From Gp6-AA40 sp050742535 (lineage in GTDB: Bacteria; Acidobacteriota; Vicinamibacteria; Vicinamibacterales; UBA2999), in assembly GCA_050742535.1 (NCBI GenBank), contig JBOGIQ010000043.1, positions 1 through 26,483 on the forward strand: 26,483 bases of DNA. The letters run 5' to 3'. Of this stretch, positions 15,143-22,425 are shown piece by piece. Below the pieces are notes generated by a model. That model worked only from the letters and a program-made list of their open reading frames with translations, was not told the origin of the DNA and searched no databases. The translations under genes were made by a program, and so were the position numbers. The stretch's first letter is position 1. Each line of letters opens with the position of its first letter.

Positions 15143-16297
15143 TCAATTCGGAGCTCCACCGTCGGCCATCAGCGCGTTTGCGACGTCCAGGAACTGACGC
15201 CGGGCCGGATCGTCGTTGCCGCCAAGCGAATAATTCGTGAAGACGATGGCGCCCAGATTCCTGCCGGGATGAAAAAACATCGACGTGTTGGTCCCAGGGT
15301 CCCCGCCGTTATGTCCTATGGTCCCGTCCGCTCGAAGCGTCCAGAAGAGGTTGTAGTCGGACGTTCCGGGCATCCACCATGCAGGTGACATCAATTCCCT
15401 GAACGATTCCTTCCGCAGCAGTTCGCTCTCCCCCTGATAGCCCTTCATCATTTCCATCAGGTAGCGGCTGAGATCTTCGACGCTGGTGATTAACCCGCCA
15501 TCGGGATACGTGATGATCGAATACCGCGGAACGACTTTCATCTTCCCGATGTACTGGGTGACGTATTGATCGAGATCGATTGTGTCGAACGACCATCCGG
15601 TATGACTCATTCCAATCGGCTCGAAGATGTGCCGGTCCGTATATTCCGCGAAGCTCTCGCCGGTGACGCGCTCCACGACGTGTGCAGCAACCGCCGCTCC
15701 GAGGTTGCTGTACTGGAACGTCGTGCCCGGCCGCGTCTTCAGGAAGTTGTCCTTGCGGTACCACTTGCCGTCCGGCGCGAGGATGTTTCTGATGAACTGA
15801 TCCATCGGTATCCGCGTGTTCTTCGCCCTGAGTACGTCCACTTGCGCGAGACCACGTCGAACGGGCTGCAACGGCGACAGGATGTAGTCGTTGCGCCAGA
15901 AGTCGTCGGTGTCGATGAGCGTCGCCCTGTGCCTCGCAATGTGCCGGATCGTGATGACGTCGCCCGGAAAATGCGGATTCACCAGCTTGAACGAGAGGTA
16001 ACGATTGACGTCGTCATCCAGCCTGATTCGGTTCTGTTCGACGAGCTGCATCAGGGAGACGCTGATGAACGTCTTCGAGATCGAGCCGATGTTCTGGAGG
16101 CTTTGCGGGGTGTACGGGACTTTCTTTTCGAGATCAGCCCAGCCGTACCCCTTTTGAAACAGAATTCCGTCTTTCGTGAGGACGGCGACGGCGAACCCCG
16201 GCAGCCGGCCTCGCGACGCGATCTCTGTGACGCGTCGATCCAGGTCCGTGTCGAGACCGGCGATCACGATCAGCGCCGCCAGTGCCAGTGCTTTCAT
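15143..16297 (-). CDS. Serine hydrolase, class C beta-lactamase/penicillin-binding fold
   Basis: 384 residues from ATG 16297. A short signal peptide (MKALALAALIVIAG) precedes the Beta-lactamase (PF00144) fold. The catalytic marks are S72-I-S-K75 in NIGSISKTF (SxxK), Y196-S-N198 in FQYSNLG (YxN) and HNGGDPG (H329 onward) at the place of the KTG motif. RLPGFAVAVLTKDG, GESFAEYTDRHIFEPIGMSHTGW and FTNYSLGG are typical. Members hydrolyse peptides, esters or beta-lactams in the periplasm; substrate is not predictable. The usual 'LLTHTSG' is replaced here by HIARHRATLID (119-129), which is unusual. The frame is open further to 16768 but that part would cover the divergent TIGR03435 promoter and lacks an export signal. 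Confidence 0.88.
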   Translation of the reverse strand: MKALALAALIVIAGLDTDLDRRVTEIASRGRLPGFAVAVLTKDGILFQKGYGWADLEKKVPYTPQSLQNIGSISKTFISVSLMQLVEQNRIRLDDDVNRYLSFKLVNPHFPGDVITIRHIARHRATLIDTDDFWRNDYILSPLQPVRRGLAQVDVLRAKNTRIPMDQFIRNILAPDGKWYRKDNFLKTRPGTTFQYSNLGAAVAAHVVERVTGESFAEYTDRHIFEPIGMSHTGWSFDTIDLDQYVTQYIGKMKVVPRYSIITYPDGGLITSVEDLSRYLMEMMKGYQGESELLRKESFRELMSPAWWMPGTSDYNLFWTLRADGTIGHNGGDPGTNTSMFFHPGRNLGAIVFTNYSLGGNDDPARRQFLDVANALMADGGAPN

Positions 16298-16365
16298 CGG
16301 TTTCAAGCAGGCGTGAAGTGGCACGAATGGTAGATCAAACAGCGCCGGAGGACGCCGGAAACCAT

Positions 16366-16390
16366 ACGGCGCTACAATCCGCGCCGGAGG
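16366..16390 (+). promoter_or_regulatory. Shared TIGR03435 promoter element with inverted repeat (copy A)
   Basis: ACGGCGCTACAATCCGCG (16366-16383) is identical over 18 nt to sites before two other TIGR03435 genes. TACAAT (16373-16378) fits a -10. It is bracketed by a perfect dyad CGGCGC-N8-GCGCCG (16367-16386), and the Shine-Dalgarno CGGAGG (16385-16390) starts inside the right arm. The ATG follows at 16397. No consensus -35 is visible. Confidence 0.65.
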
Positions 16391-16396
16391 ATTGCA

Positions 16397-17164
16397 ATGA
16401 CTCGCCTCGGGTCGCTCCTGCTGCTGATCGCCGCCATCGGCTTTCCGCTGACCGCCCAGCAATCCGCGCCTGCCTTCGAGGTTGCTTCGATAAAGCCGAA
16501 CAACAGCGGATCGCCGCGGTCCGGCACCAGCATCCCACCCGGTGGACGTTTCGAAGGCACGAACGTGACGCTCCAGCAGCTGATGAAGGTCGCCTATGAC
16601 GTGCGCGACGTTCAAATCGTCGGCGGTCCGGCCTGGGTGAGGAGCGACCGGTTCGACGTACTTGGAAAGATTCCGGACGGTGCACCGCCGGCCAGCGCGC
16701 CGGAAATGGTGAAAAGCCTTCTTTCGGATCGTTTTAGTCTGATCATCCACACGGAAGGGCGCGAGCAACCGGTGTATGCCCTGGTGCTTGCACGCTCTGA
16801 CCGGAAGCTTGGACCTGCGCTCAGGACGACTGCCTGCGTCGGGGATGGGTGCGGAAACATGAGTACCAACGAGACCAATGGGTCGGGAGCGGTCAGAGGC
16901 GTCAGCCGATCGATCTCTGACATCGCCGCGTGGATAGCCGATCGTGTCGATCGCGATGTCCTCGATCGGACCGGACTAGCCGGGAACTACGACTTCGAGT
17001 TGAAATACACGTCGGCGCGTGTGGGTGGCGCGCTCCCCAGCGGGGATATGCCGCCGACGCTGTTCACCGCGCTCCAGGAGCAGCTTGGGCTCAAGCTCGA
17101 AGGCACGCGTGCACCGGTCGAGTTCATCGTGATCGATCGCGCGGAGCCGCCAACACCGGACTGA
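16397..17164 (+). CDS. TIGR03435 family secreted protein (copy 2)
   Basis: 255 residues. Signal peptide MTRLGSLLLLIAAIGFPLTA, then the family start APAFEVASIKPNNSG. Other marks: GGRFEGTNVTLQQLMKVAY, IVGGPAWVRSDRFDVLGKIP, MVKSLLSDRFSLIIHTEGRE, YALVLARSDRKLGPALR, VLDRTGLAGNYDFELKY, PPTLFTALQEQLGLKLEGTR and the closing RAEPPTPD. The family is of unknown function and is exported. Two Cys in TTACVGDGCGN could pair. The start is fixed by CGGAGG 6 nt upstream. It lies 22 bp before the OPT transporter gene on the same strand, so read-through into the transporter is likely. Confidence 0.93.
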   Translation: MTRLGSLLLLIAAIGFPLTAQQSAPAFEVASIKPNNSGSPRSGTSIPPGGRFEGTNVTLQQLMKVAYDVRDVQIVGGPAWVRSDRFDVLGKIPDGAPPASAPEMVKSLLSDRFSLIIHTEGREQPVYALVLARSDRKLGPALRTTACVGDGCGNMSTNETNGSGAVRGVSRSISDIAAWIADRVDRDVLDRTGLAGNYDFELKYTSARVGGALPSGDMPPTLFTALQEQLGLKLEGTRAPVEFIVIDRAEPPTPD

Positions 17165-17186
17165 CCACGACTGGACGCTTTCGGCT

Positions 17187-19160
17187 ATGCTCGGGACCGT
17201 GTTGACAGTCGGCGACGACCGATCACTGCGCGAACTCACGCTACGGGGAATCCTGCTGGGCGGCGTCATCACGCTGCTGTTCACCGCGGCCAACGTCTAT
17301 CTGGGGCTGAAGGTCGGCATCACGTTCGCCACGTCGATCCCGGCGGCGGTGATCTCGATGGCGGTGCTGCGCTTGGTGCGCGGATCGACCATCCTCGAAA
17401 ACAACATCGTCCAGACCATTGCCTCGGCAGCAGGGACGCTCGCGGCGATCATCTTCGTGCTGCCCGGCCTGATCATGATCGGCTGGTGGCAGGGCTTTCC
17501 GTACTGGACCACGGTCGCCGTCTGCGCAATCGGTGGCACCCTGGGCGTGATGTTCTCGGTGCCGCTCCGGCGTGCACTGGTGACCGGATCGGACCTGCCC
17601 TATCCCGAAGGCGTGGCGGCGGCGGAAGTGCTCAAGGTCGGGTCCGGCTCAATCGGCGCGGTGGACGAAAATGCCAAAGGCCTTGCTGCCATCATCGCCG
17701 GCTCCATCGCTTCTGCCGGCTTTGCATTACTTGCGGCGATGAAGCTCGCCGCCGCCGAGCTGGCATTCGCCTTTCGCCTCGGCGGTGGTGCGGCGAGCGC
17801 CGCCTCGGCCAGTCTGTCGATGGCGCTGATCGGCGTCGGTCATCTGGTCGGCATGACCGTCGGCATGGCCATGCTGATCGGCATGCTGATCTCCTGGGCG
17901 GCACTGGTCCCGGTGTTGACGTCGATGCAGGGAGTCGGCCCGGACGTCGCGTCCACAGTGAACGATGTATTTCGCAACCAGGTTCGCTTCATTGGCGCTG
18001 GCACGATCGGTGTCGCCGCGGTCTGGACCCTGCTGAAGATCATCGGCCCCATCATCGACGGCATCCGTTCTGCCATGGCCGCGTCGACGGCGCGGGCTGG
18101 CGGGAAAGTGCTGGCCCTCACTGAGCGCGATCTGCCGATCGGCATCGTCGGCGGCACTATCCTGGCGTCGCTGATTCCGATCGCCGCCCTGCTCTGGTGG
18201 TTTGCCGCCGGCGGCCCGATCGCCGCCGATGCACCGGTCGTGATCGGCGCCACGCTCGTGTATATGGTGATCATCGGCGCGATCATCGCGGCCGTCTGCG
18301 GGTATATGGCGGGCCTGATTGGCGCGTCAAACAGTCCGGTCTCGGGAGTCGGCATTCTCGCCGTGCTCGGTGCCGCGGTGCTGCTGGCGCTGTTTTACGG
18401 GACACAGCCAGCCAACGCGCAGGCGCTCACGGCGTATGCGCTGTTCACCACCGCGATCGTCTTCTCGATCGCGACGATCTCCAACGACAACCTCCAGGAT
18501 CTGAAGACGGGGCAGCTCGTCGGGGCGACGCCGTGGAAGCAGCAGGTGGCGCTGGTGATCGGCGTGATCTTCGGTTCGCTGGTGATCGGGCCGGTGCTCG
18601 ATATCCTGAGCACCTCGTTCGGCTTCCAAGGTACGCCCGGCGCGGGACCGAACGCCCTGGCGGCGCCGCAGGCGGCGTTGATCTCGTCGCTCGCCAACGG
18701 CGTGCTGGGCGGCGACATCGGGTGGAACCTGATCGGCTACGGCGCGGTGATCGGCGTGGTCGTGATCCTCATCGACGAGGGGCTGGCCCGCACAGGTCGA
18801 TACCGGCTGCCACCGCTTGCGGTCGGCATGGGGATCTATCTCCCGATGGCGCTGACGCTGCTCGTTCCGGTCGGGGCGTTCATCGGCCTGCTCTACGACC
18901 GCTGGGCGGAGCGCTCCGAGCATCGGGAATTCGCCAGGCGCATGGGCGTGCTGGCCGCGACCGGCCTGATCGTCGGCGAAAGCCTGTTCGGTGTCGCCTT
19001 CGCCGGCATCGTCGCGGCCTCCGGAAGCGATGCACCCCTCGCCGTGGCTGGCGAGCGTTTCGAAACCTACGCGACGGCGATCGGTCCGCTCACTTTTGCT
19101 GCCGTCATCGCGTGGCTCTATGCGCGGACGAAGCGTGCCGCGATCCGGCGGGCTCGGTAA
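17187..19160 (+). CDS. OPT-family oligopeptide transporter
   Basis: 657 residues, strongly hydrophobic with about 14-16 TM helices. Family signatures are LTLRGILLGGVITLLFTAAN, VYLGLKVGITFATSIPAAVI, ILENNIVQTIASAAGTLA, SDLPYPEGVAAAEVLKVG, GASNSPVSGVGILA and ISNDNLQDLKTGQLVGATPW. OPT proteins import peptides or metal chelates across the inner membrane by proton symport; substrates of the bacterial branch are mostly unproven. ATG 17187 has no Shine-Dalgarno. TATGCT (17186-17191) itself resembles a -10, and an in-frame GTG at 17199 lies 7 nt after it, so a leaderless start four codons later is a real alternative. The length is normal for bacterial members. It is flanked on both sides by TIGR03435 genes on the same strand, and is probably co-transcribed with the upstream one. 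Confidence 0.93.
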   Translation: MLGTVLTVGDDRSLRELTLRGILLGGVITLLFTAANVYLGLKVGITFATSIPAAVISMAVLRLVRGSTILENNIVQTIASAAGTLAAIIFVLPGLIMIGWWQGFPYWTTVAVCAIGGTLGVMFSVPLRRALVTGSDLPYPEGVAAAEVLKVGSGSIGAVDENAKGLAAIIAGSIASAGFALLAAMKLAAAELAFAFRLGGGAASAASASLSMALIGVGHLVGMTVGMAMLIGMLISWAALVPVLTSMQGVGPDVASTVNDVFRNQVRFIGAGTIGVAAVWTLLKIIGPIIDGIRSAMAASTARAGGKVLALTERDLPIGIVGGTILASLIPIAALLWWFAAGGPIAADAPVVIGATLVYMVIIGAIIAAVCGYMAGLIGASNSPVSGVGILAVLGAAVLLALFYGTQPANAQALTAYALFTTAIVFSIATISNDNLQDLKTGQLVGATPWKQQVALVIGVIFGSLVIGPVLDILSTSFGFQGTPGAGPNALAAPQAALISSLANGVLGGDIGWNLIGYGAVIGVVVILIDEGLARTGRYRLPPLAVGMGIYLPMALTLLVPVGAFIGLLYDRWAERSEHREFARRMGVLAATGLIVGESLFGVAFAGIVAASGSDAPLAVAGERFETYATAIGPLTFAAVIAWLYARTKRAAIRRAR

Positions 19161-19176
19161 GAAGCCGTTATAGCGG

Positions 19177-19191
19177 GCGCTTTCGCAGCGC
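19177..19191 (+). terminator. Small hairpin after the OPT gene
   Basis: GCGCT-N5-AGCGC forms a 5-bp stem 16 nt after the OPT stop codon, and 26 nt before the next TACAAT promoter element. There is no T-run. It is in the right place to end the OPT transcript but is short. Confidence 0.3.
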
Positions 19192-19217
19192 TCGATGCTC
19201 GGCCTAGATCAACCCCA

Positions 19218-19235
19218 ACGGCGCTACAATCCGCG
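19218..19235 (+). promoter_or_regulatory. Shared TIGR03435 promoter element (copy B)
   Basis: ACGGCGCTACAATCCGCG is identical over 18 nt to the elements at 16366 and 21403. Here the right arm of the dyad is changed (GCGTCA instead of GCGCCG), so the inverted repeat is broken while the TACAAT (19225-19230) is kept. The GTG start follows at 19249, 18 nt after the hexamer. Confidence 0.65.
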
Positions 19236-19248
19236 TCAAGGCGGTTGC

Positions 19249-20046
19249 GTGAATCGAGTCGCGGTACTTCTTCTCGTTGCAGTGATCTGCGCCCCCATCC
19301 TGACGGCGCAGCGACCTGCTCCTGCATTCGAGGTCGCCTCGGTCAAACCCAACATCACGGACGCGGAATCCTCGATGAACGTCCCGCCGCGCGGTTCGGT
19401 TGCCATCGTCAACGTTCCTCTCGAGAACGTGATCGTCAATGCGTATGGCGTCCCTGCGTTTCGCGTGGTGGACGCGCCTGAGTGGATCAGGCGCGAACGG
19501 TTCGACATATCCGCAAAGATCCCGGACGATGCTGCGCCTGGGCAGCAACGTTCGATGTTGCAGTCATTACTGGAGGGACGGTTCAAGCTGCGAGTGCATC
19601 GGGAGACACGGGAGCAGCCGATCTATACGGTGGTGGTTGCTCGATCCGATGGCCGACTGGGCGCCCGCCTCAAACAATCGAGCGCTGATTGTGCGGCAGC
19701 CGCCAAGTCGGCATCCCCGACATTCTCTCCGGATGGTCCATGTGCAGCAGGATTTGGTGTCGGTCCCGGTGGAGGACGGATCATTTCCAAAGGGCAACCT
19801 CTCGCCCGTGTAATGAGTGCATTGAGTATGGCGGTCAGCCGCGGTGTGGTTGATCGAACCGGATTACAGGGCCCGTTCGACGTTGAGCTCGAGTGGAGTT
19901 CAGACGTCGGCACGAGTGCCACGAACAGCAATACCCCGTCGATCTTTACTGCGCTTCAGGAACAGCTTGGATTACGCCTCGAGCCGTCGCGCGGTCCCGT
20001 TGACGTGCTGGTAATCGACTCGGTTGAACGACCGACGCCGGACTAA
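19249..20046 (+). CDS. TIGR03435 family secreted protein (copy 3)
   Basis: 265 residues from GTG 19249; the frame is open to 19195, but that part contains the promoter element and would destroy the export signal. Signal peptide MNRVAVLLLVAVICAPILTA, then PAPAFEVASVKPNITDAESS. Family marks follow: VPLENVIVNAYGV, FRVVDAPEWIRRERFDISAK, MLQSLLEGRFKLRVHRETRE, YTVVVARSDGRLGARLKQS, a Gly-rich turn (GPGGGRIISKG), VVDRTGLQGPFDVELEW, PSIFTALQEQLGLRLEPSR and the ending ERPTPD. Exported, function unknown. A lone Shine-Dalgarno-like AAGGCGG precedes the GTG. It converges with the next gene, with 11 bp between stops. Confidence 0.92.
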   Translation: MNRVAVLLLVAVICAPILTAQRPAPAFEVASVKPNITDAESSMNVPPRGSVAIVNVPLENVIVNAYGVPAFRVVDAPEWIRRERFDISAKIPDDAAPGQQRSMLQSLLEGRFKLRVHRETREQPIYTVVVARSDGRLGARLKQSSADCAAAAKSASPTFSPDGPCAAGFGVGPGGGRIISKGQPLARVMSALSMAVSRGVVDRTGLQGPFDVELEWSSDVGTSATNSNTPSIFTALQEQLGLRLEPSRGPVDVLVIDSVERPTPD

Positions 20047-20057
20047 CCTTCGCCGCA

Positions 20058-20897
20058 CTATTGCTCCGGTTTCGACGGGACGTTGATCTCCTCTTCGGCG
20101 CGCACCTGGAACCGCCGGAAGTTTGCGTACTCGGCGGTGCCAATGAATTCGTCGGGGCCGCTGACCGGCATCTCATCGCGTAAACGTACCGGCACGTCAA
20201 TCCGGAGCGCCGCGTTGAACCCGAATTCGGTCGTGGTGACGCGTACGTTGGAACCGGATCCGGCGGTCAGCTCCGTCCTGATCACGCGGCCGGTTTGCTC
20301 CACCACGAGTGCTTTTCCGCGAAGAGGGATCAGCGACAAGCCCGCGGGCGTGATCTGGGTGAAGTTCAGTGCGATCACCTCTGCGCCGGCACGGCTATCG
20401 GCCGGCGCGACCGAGAACTCGAATTGCGGCTGGTAAAACGCCTGCAGATACGCAATCGCCTGGAGCGGATCGACGAGCCGCCCGCGACGCAGGCTCTGGC
20501 GAAAACTCGCGACCTCGATTTCTTCCGCACGTGTCACGGCGCTGGCAAACGGTTCGAGGAACAGTTGCGTGATTCGTGCCTGCTGCTCGCGCACCGGCCG
20601 GCCGTCCACCTCGAGGACGTCACGAAATGTCTGATACCGGCGCTCCTCCCCCGGGTACTTGACGAGGAGAAAGTCGGAACGCAGCCGTCGGCGATCCGCC
20701 GCGCGGCGGAATTCCTGAACGTATCGCTCTTCCGCAACGACATTGGTGAGGTCGTCTACGAACCGTTGCACATAGGCGGCAACGCGCTCGCGGGCCAGAG
20801 CCGTGGGCGCCGGCTGGGCGACGACCGTCGAACGGGCTGACAATGCGAGGACAGCTGCTCCGGCGAGCGTGAGCGTCACATGGGCGCACGTCTTCAC
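20058..20897 (-). CDS. Secreted hypothetical protein of acidobacterial type
   Basis: 279 residues with a signal peptide (MKTCAHVTLTLAGAAVLALS, mature near VVAQPAP). The mature N-terminal half begins YVQRFVDDLTNVVAEERYVQEF, continues with SDFLLVKYPGEERRYQTFRDVLEVDG, and has many charged helices. The C-terminal half is beta-rich: SLIPLRGKALVVEQTGRVIRTEL, RIDVPVRLRDEMPV and IGTAEYANFRRFQVRAEEEI. Proteins with this 'VVAEErYvQ ... GtAeYanFRrF' order recur in acidobacterial genomes without known function; the second half vaguely recalls lipoprotein-sorting (LolA-like) folds but no homology can be claimed. It may be co-transcribed with the small membrane protein upstream of it (54-bp gap). Confidence 0.75.
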   Translation of the reverse strand: MKTCAHVTLTLAGAAVLALSARSTVVAQPAPTALARERVAAYVQRFVDDLTNVVAEERYVQEFRRAADRRRLRSDFLLVKYPGEERRYQTFRDVLEVDGRPVREQQARITQLFLEPFASAVTRAEEIEVASFRQSLRRGRLVDPLQAIAYLQAFYQPQFEFSVAPADSRAGAEVIALNFTQITPAGLSLIPLRGKALVVEQTGRVIRTELTAGSGSNVRVTTTEFGFNAALRIDVPVRLRDEMPVSGPDEFIGTAEYANFRRFQVRAEEEINVPSKPEQ

Positions 20898-20951
20898 GGT
20901 CGCAACGATACCGCATCGCGGCCGTGAGCCGTGGCACCGACCGACGCGGGA

Positions 20952-21368
20952 CTAACCACCAGCTCGGAATAGTGGCCACGCATCGTGCAAGTACAGCGCG
21001 AATGGGATCCACCAGATGAAATCGTTCGTGGCGCACAACAGGAATGTCGATGGCGGCCACGTACCGCTCCAGACCAGCGTGGACAGCCCAATCGGGCCGA
21101 GGATCTTCCCCGCGAGTCCGACCGCGGCGATGAGCCAGCCACGCTCAGGCGCACGCGCCACGTCGAGATACAGGACGCCATACAGCCCGACAATCATGCC
21201 GAGACACGCAAACAGCGCTGGATGATTGGACAGAGGTAAGCCCGTCCATCGGAAGAACCAGTGCGGGTCAGCGATCGACAGCAGGCCCCAGGCGATGTTG
21301 TACGCGCCGGCGGCAGCGAACACCGCACGATGAAATCGCCGCCGCCGGATCGTCTCCACGGCGATCAC
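20952..21368 (-). CDS. Small 4-TM membrane protein
   Basis: 138 residues from GTG 21368 (GTG 21359 is also in frame). Four hydrophobic segments: VFAAAGAYNIAWGLLSI, ALFACLGMIVGLYGVLYLDVA, WLIAAVGLAGKILGPIGL and LLCATNDFIWWIPFALYL. The string order 'aYNiaWG ... GMivGlYGvlY ... GKilGPiGl ... NDfiWWiPFaL' is a recurring pattern in proteins that are often labelled alkyl hydroperoxide reductase in databases, apparently without catalytic basis; no redox Cys motif is present here. It is an inner-membrane protein of unknown role. The frame is open to 21674, but that part runs into the divergent TIGR03435 gene. Its start lies 66 bp from that gene's ATG, so the two share a divergent promoter region. Confidence 0.78.
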   Translation of the reverse strand: MIAVETIRRRRFHRAVFAAAGAYNIAWGLLSIADPHWFFRWTGLPLSNHPALFACLGMIVGLYGVLYLDVARAPERGWLIAAVGLAGKILGPIGLSTLVWSGTWPPSTFLLCATNDFIWWIPFALYLHDAWPLFRAGG

Positions 21369-21402
21369 GCCAGCAAGGATCTCACGTCTTCCGAAGGGCT
21401 CA

Positions 21403-21427
21403 ACGGCGCTACAATCCGCGCCGGAGG
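21403..21427 (+). promoter_or_regulatory. Shared TIGR03435 promoter element with inverted repeat (copy C)
   Basis: ACGGCGCTACAATCCGCG (21403-21420) is identical to the elements at 16366 and 19218. As in copy A it sits in a perfect dyad CGGCGC-N8-GCGCCG (21404-21423) around TACAAT (21410-21415), and the Shine-Dalgarno GGAGG (21423-21427) follows at once. The identity with copy A runs through GCCGGAGG, and the coding sequences resume with the same ATGACTCG. Confidence 0.65.
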
Positions 21428-21434
21428 GGCTTGT

Positions 21435-22256
21435 ATGACTCGTCTTGGGCTGTTCCTCGCCCTGATTGTCGTCGCCACCCGTCCACCTCTTGCCGCGCAG
21501 CAGCAGTCTCCTGCGGCTCGATTCGAAGTCGCGTCGATCAAGCTGTGGCGTCCCCCGACGACGCCTGTGACCGGCATTGCAGTAGCGGTGGCACCGGCGG
21601 GCAGCGGCATCTTCAACCGCGCAACAACCGTGGCCGGATTGATTACCTATGCCTATGAGGTGCAGGACTTCCAACTGAGTGGCGGACAGGAATGGGTGCG
21701 AACGGAGCGATACGACGTGTCCGCACGAGCGGGCCGGGAAGTGTCGCAGACGGAACTTCGCGAGATGGTCAAGGCGCTGCTGGCCGATCGATTCACGCTG
21801 CGCGTCAGGACCGAAACACGCGAGATGCCGATCCTGGAACTACGGCTTGCACGGACCGACGGTCGAGTCGGACCAAACCTTCACGACTGTTCCGATCCAA
21901 ACGACAAGGGCGGAATTTCAACACCCGAGAAGCCGTTCAGAGCGCCACCCAACGGAGGAGTCGCAACATCCGACTGCGCCAACGGGGTTCGGAATCTGGC
22001 AGCGATCGCCACCCGGCATTTGCAGACGATCGTGGTGGACAAGACGGGGCTTACCGGGCAATGGCGGTTCGACGTGTATTACGCCGGGCGGCCACTACAG
22101 ATACCCGGCGTCGACTTATCACAGGAGAAGCCCAACCCGAACCTGCCGTCGTTCGAAGGCGCACTTCGTGAACAACTGGGGTTGAGGCTGGAACGCACCC
22201 GTGGGCCAGCCCCTGTTGTGGTGATCGAGTCGGTGGAGCGGCCGACGCCCGACTAG
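21435..22256 (+). CDS. TIGR03435 family secreted protein (copy 4)
   Basis: 273 residues from ATG 21435 (GGAGG 7 nt upstream). The frame is open to 21261, but that stretch overlaps the divergent membrane-protein gene and the promoter. Signal peptide MTRLGLFLALIVVATRPPLA, then AARFEVASIKLWRPPTTP. Family marks: TTVAGLITYAYEV, LSGGQEWVRTERYDVSARA, MVKALLADRFTLRVRTETRE, LRLARTDGRVGPNLHDCSD, IVVDKTGLTGQWRFDVYY, LPSFEGALREQLGLRLERTR and the ending ERPTPD. The N-terminal MTRLG is shared with copy 2, as is the promoter, which suggests these two are the closest pair. Two Cys (HDCSD, SDCANG) may form a disulfide. Exported; function unknown. Confidence 0.93.
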   Translation: MTRLGLFLALIVVATRPPLAAQQQSPAARFEVASIKLWRPPTTPVTGIAVAVAPAGSGIFNRATTVAGLITYAYEVQDFQLSGGQEWVRTERYDVSARAGREVSQTELREMVKALLADRFTLRVRTETREMPILELRLARTDGRVGPNLHDCSDPNDKGGISTPEKPFRAPPNGGVATSDCANGVRNLAAIATRHLQTIVVDKTGLTGQWRFDVYYAGRPLQIPGVDLSQEKPNPNLPSFEGALREQLGLRLERTRGPAPVVVIESVERPTPD

Positions 22257-22263
22257 CGAGTCC

Positions 22264-22377
22264 TCAGAAAGGGAAGTAGTCGAGGATTGATTCGTTGTAC
22301 GACCAGCGAATCAGCAGGGCAAACAGCACGATGCCGGCGACCACGAAAAGCAAGAAGCGGACGGTATCCCGGTCCAT
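22264..22377 (-). CDS. 37-residue single-TM membrane peptide
   Basis: A short frame from ATG (complement of 22375-22377) to TGA reads MDRDTVRFLLFVVAGIVLFA, then LLIRWSYNESILDYFPF. It has an acidic N-terminus, one clear membrane helix (about 8-23) and an aromatic, acidic tail. On the minus strand TAGAAT (complement of 22387-22392) lies 9 nt before the ATG with no Shine-Dalgarno, the same compact arrangement as at 14215-14228. The gene is convergent with TIGR03435 copy 4 (7 bp between stops) and follows a strong hairpin that would end transcription of the 92-residue gene. A clean start, a membrane helix and a plausible -10 support a real gene. Function unknown. Confidence 0.5.
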   Translation of the reverse strand: MDRDTVRFLLFVVAGIVLFALLIRWSYNESILDYFPF

Positions 22378-22396
22378 GCGGCGCTTATTCTAGCCC

Positions 22397-22425
22397 GGCG
22401 GCAGGGGATGCAAATCCCCGCCGCC
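22397..22425. terminator. Strong stem-loop after the 92-residue gene
   Basis: GGCGGC-A-GGGGAT-GCAA-ATCCCC-GCCGCC forms a 12-bp stem with a single bulged A and a GCAA tetraloop in the plus-strand reading. It abuts the TAG of the minus-strand 92-residue gene (complement of 22425-22427), where a terminator is expected. No T-run follows on the minus strand. Confidence 0.6.

Noticed and set aside
16298..16768. N-terminal extension of the serine hydrolase to 16768
   Set aside because: It would cover the divergent TIGR03435 promoter and gene start and bury the signal peptide that begins at 16297.
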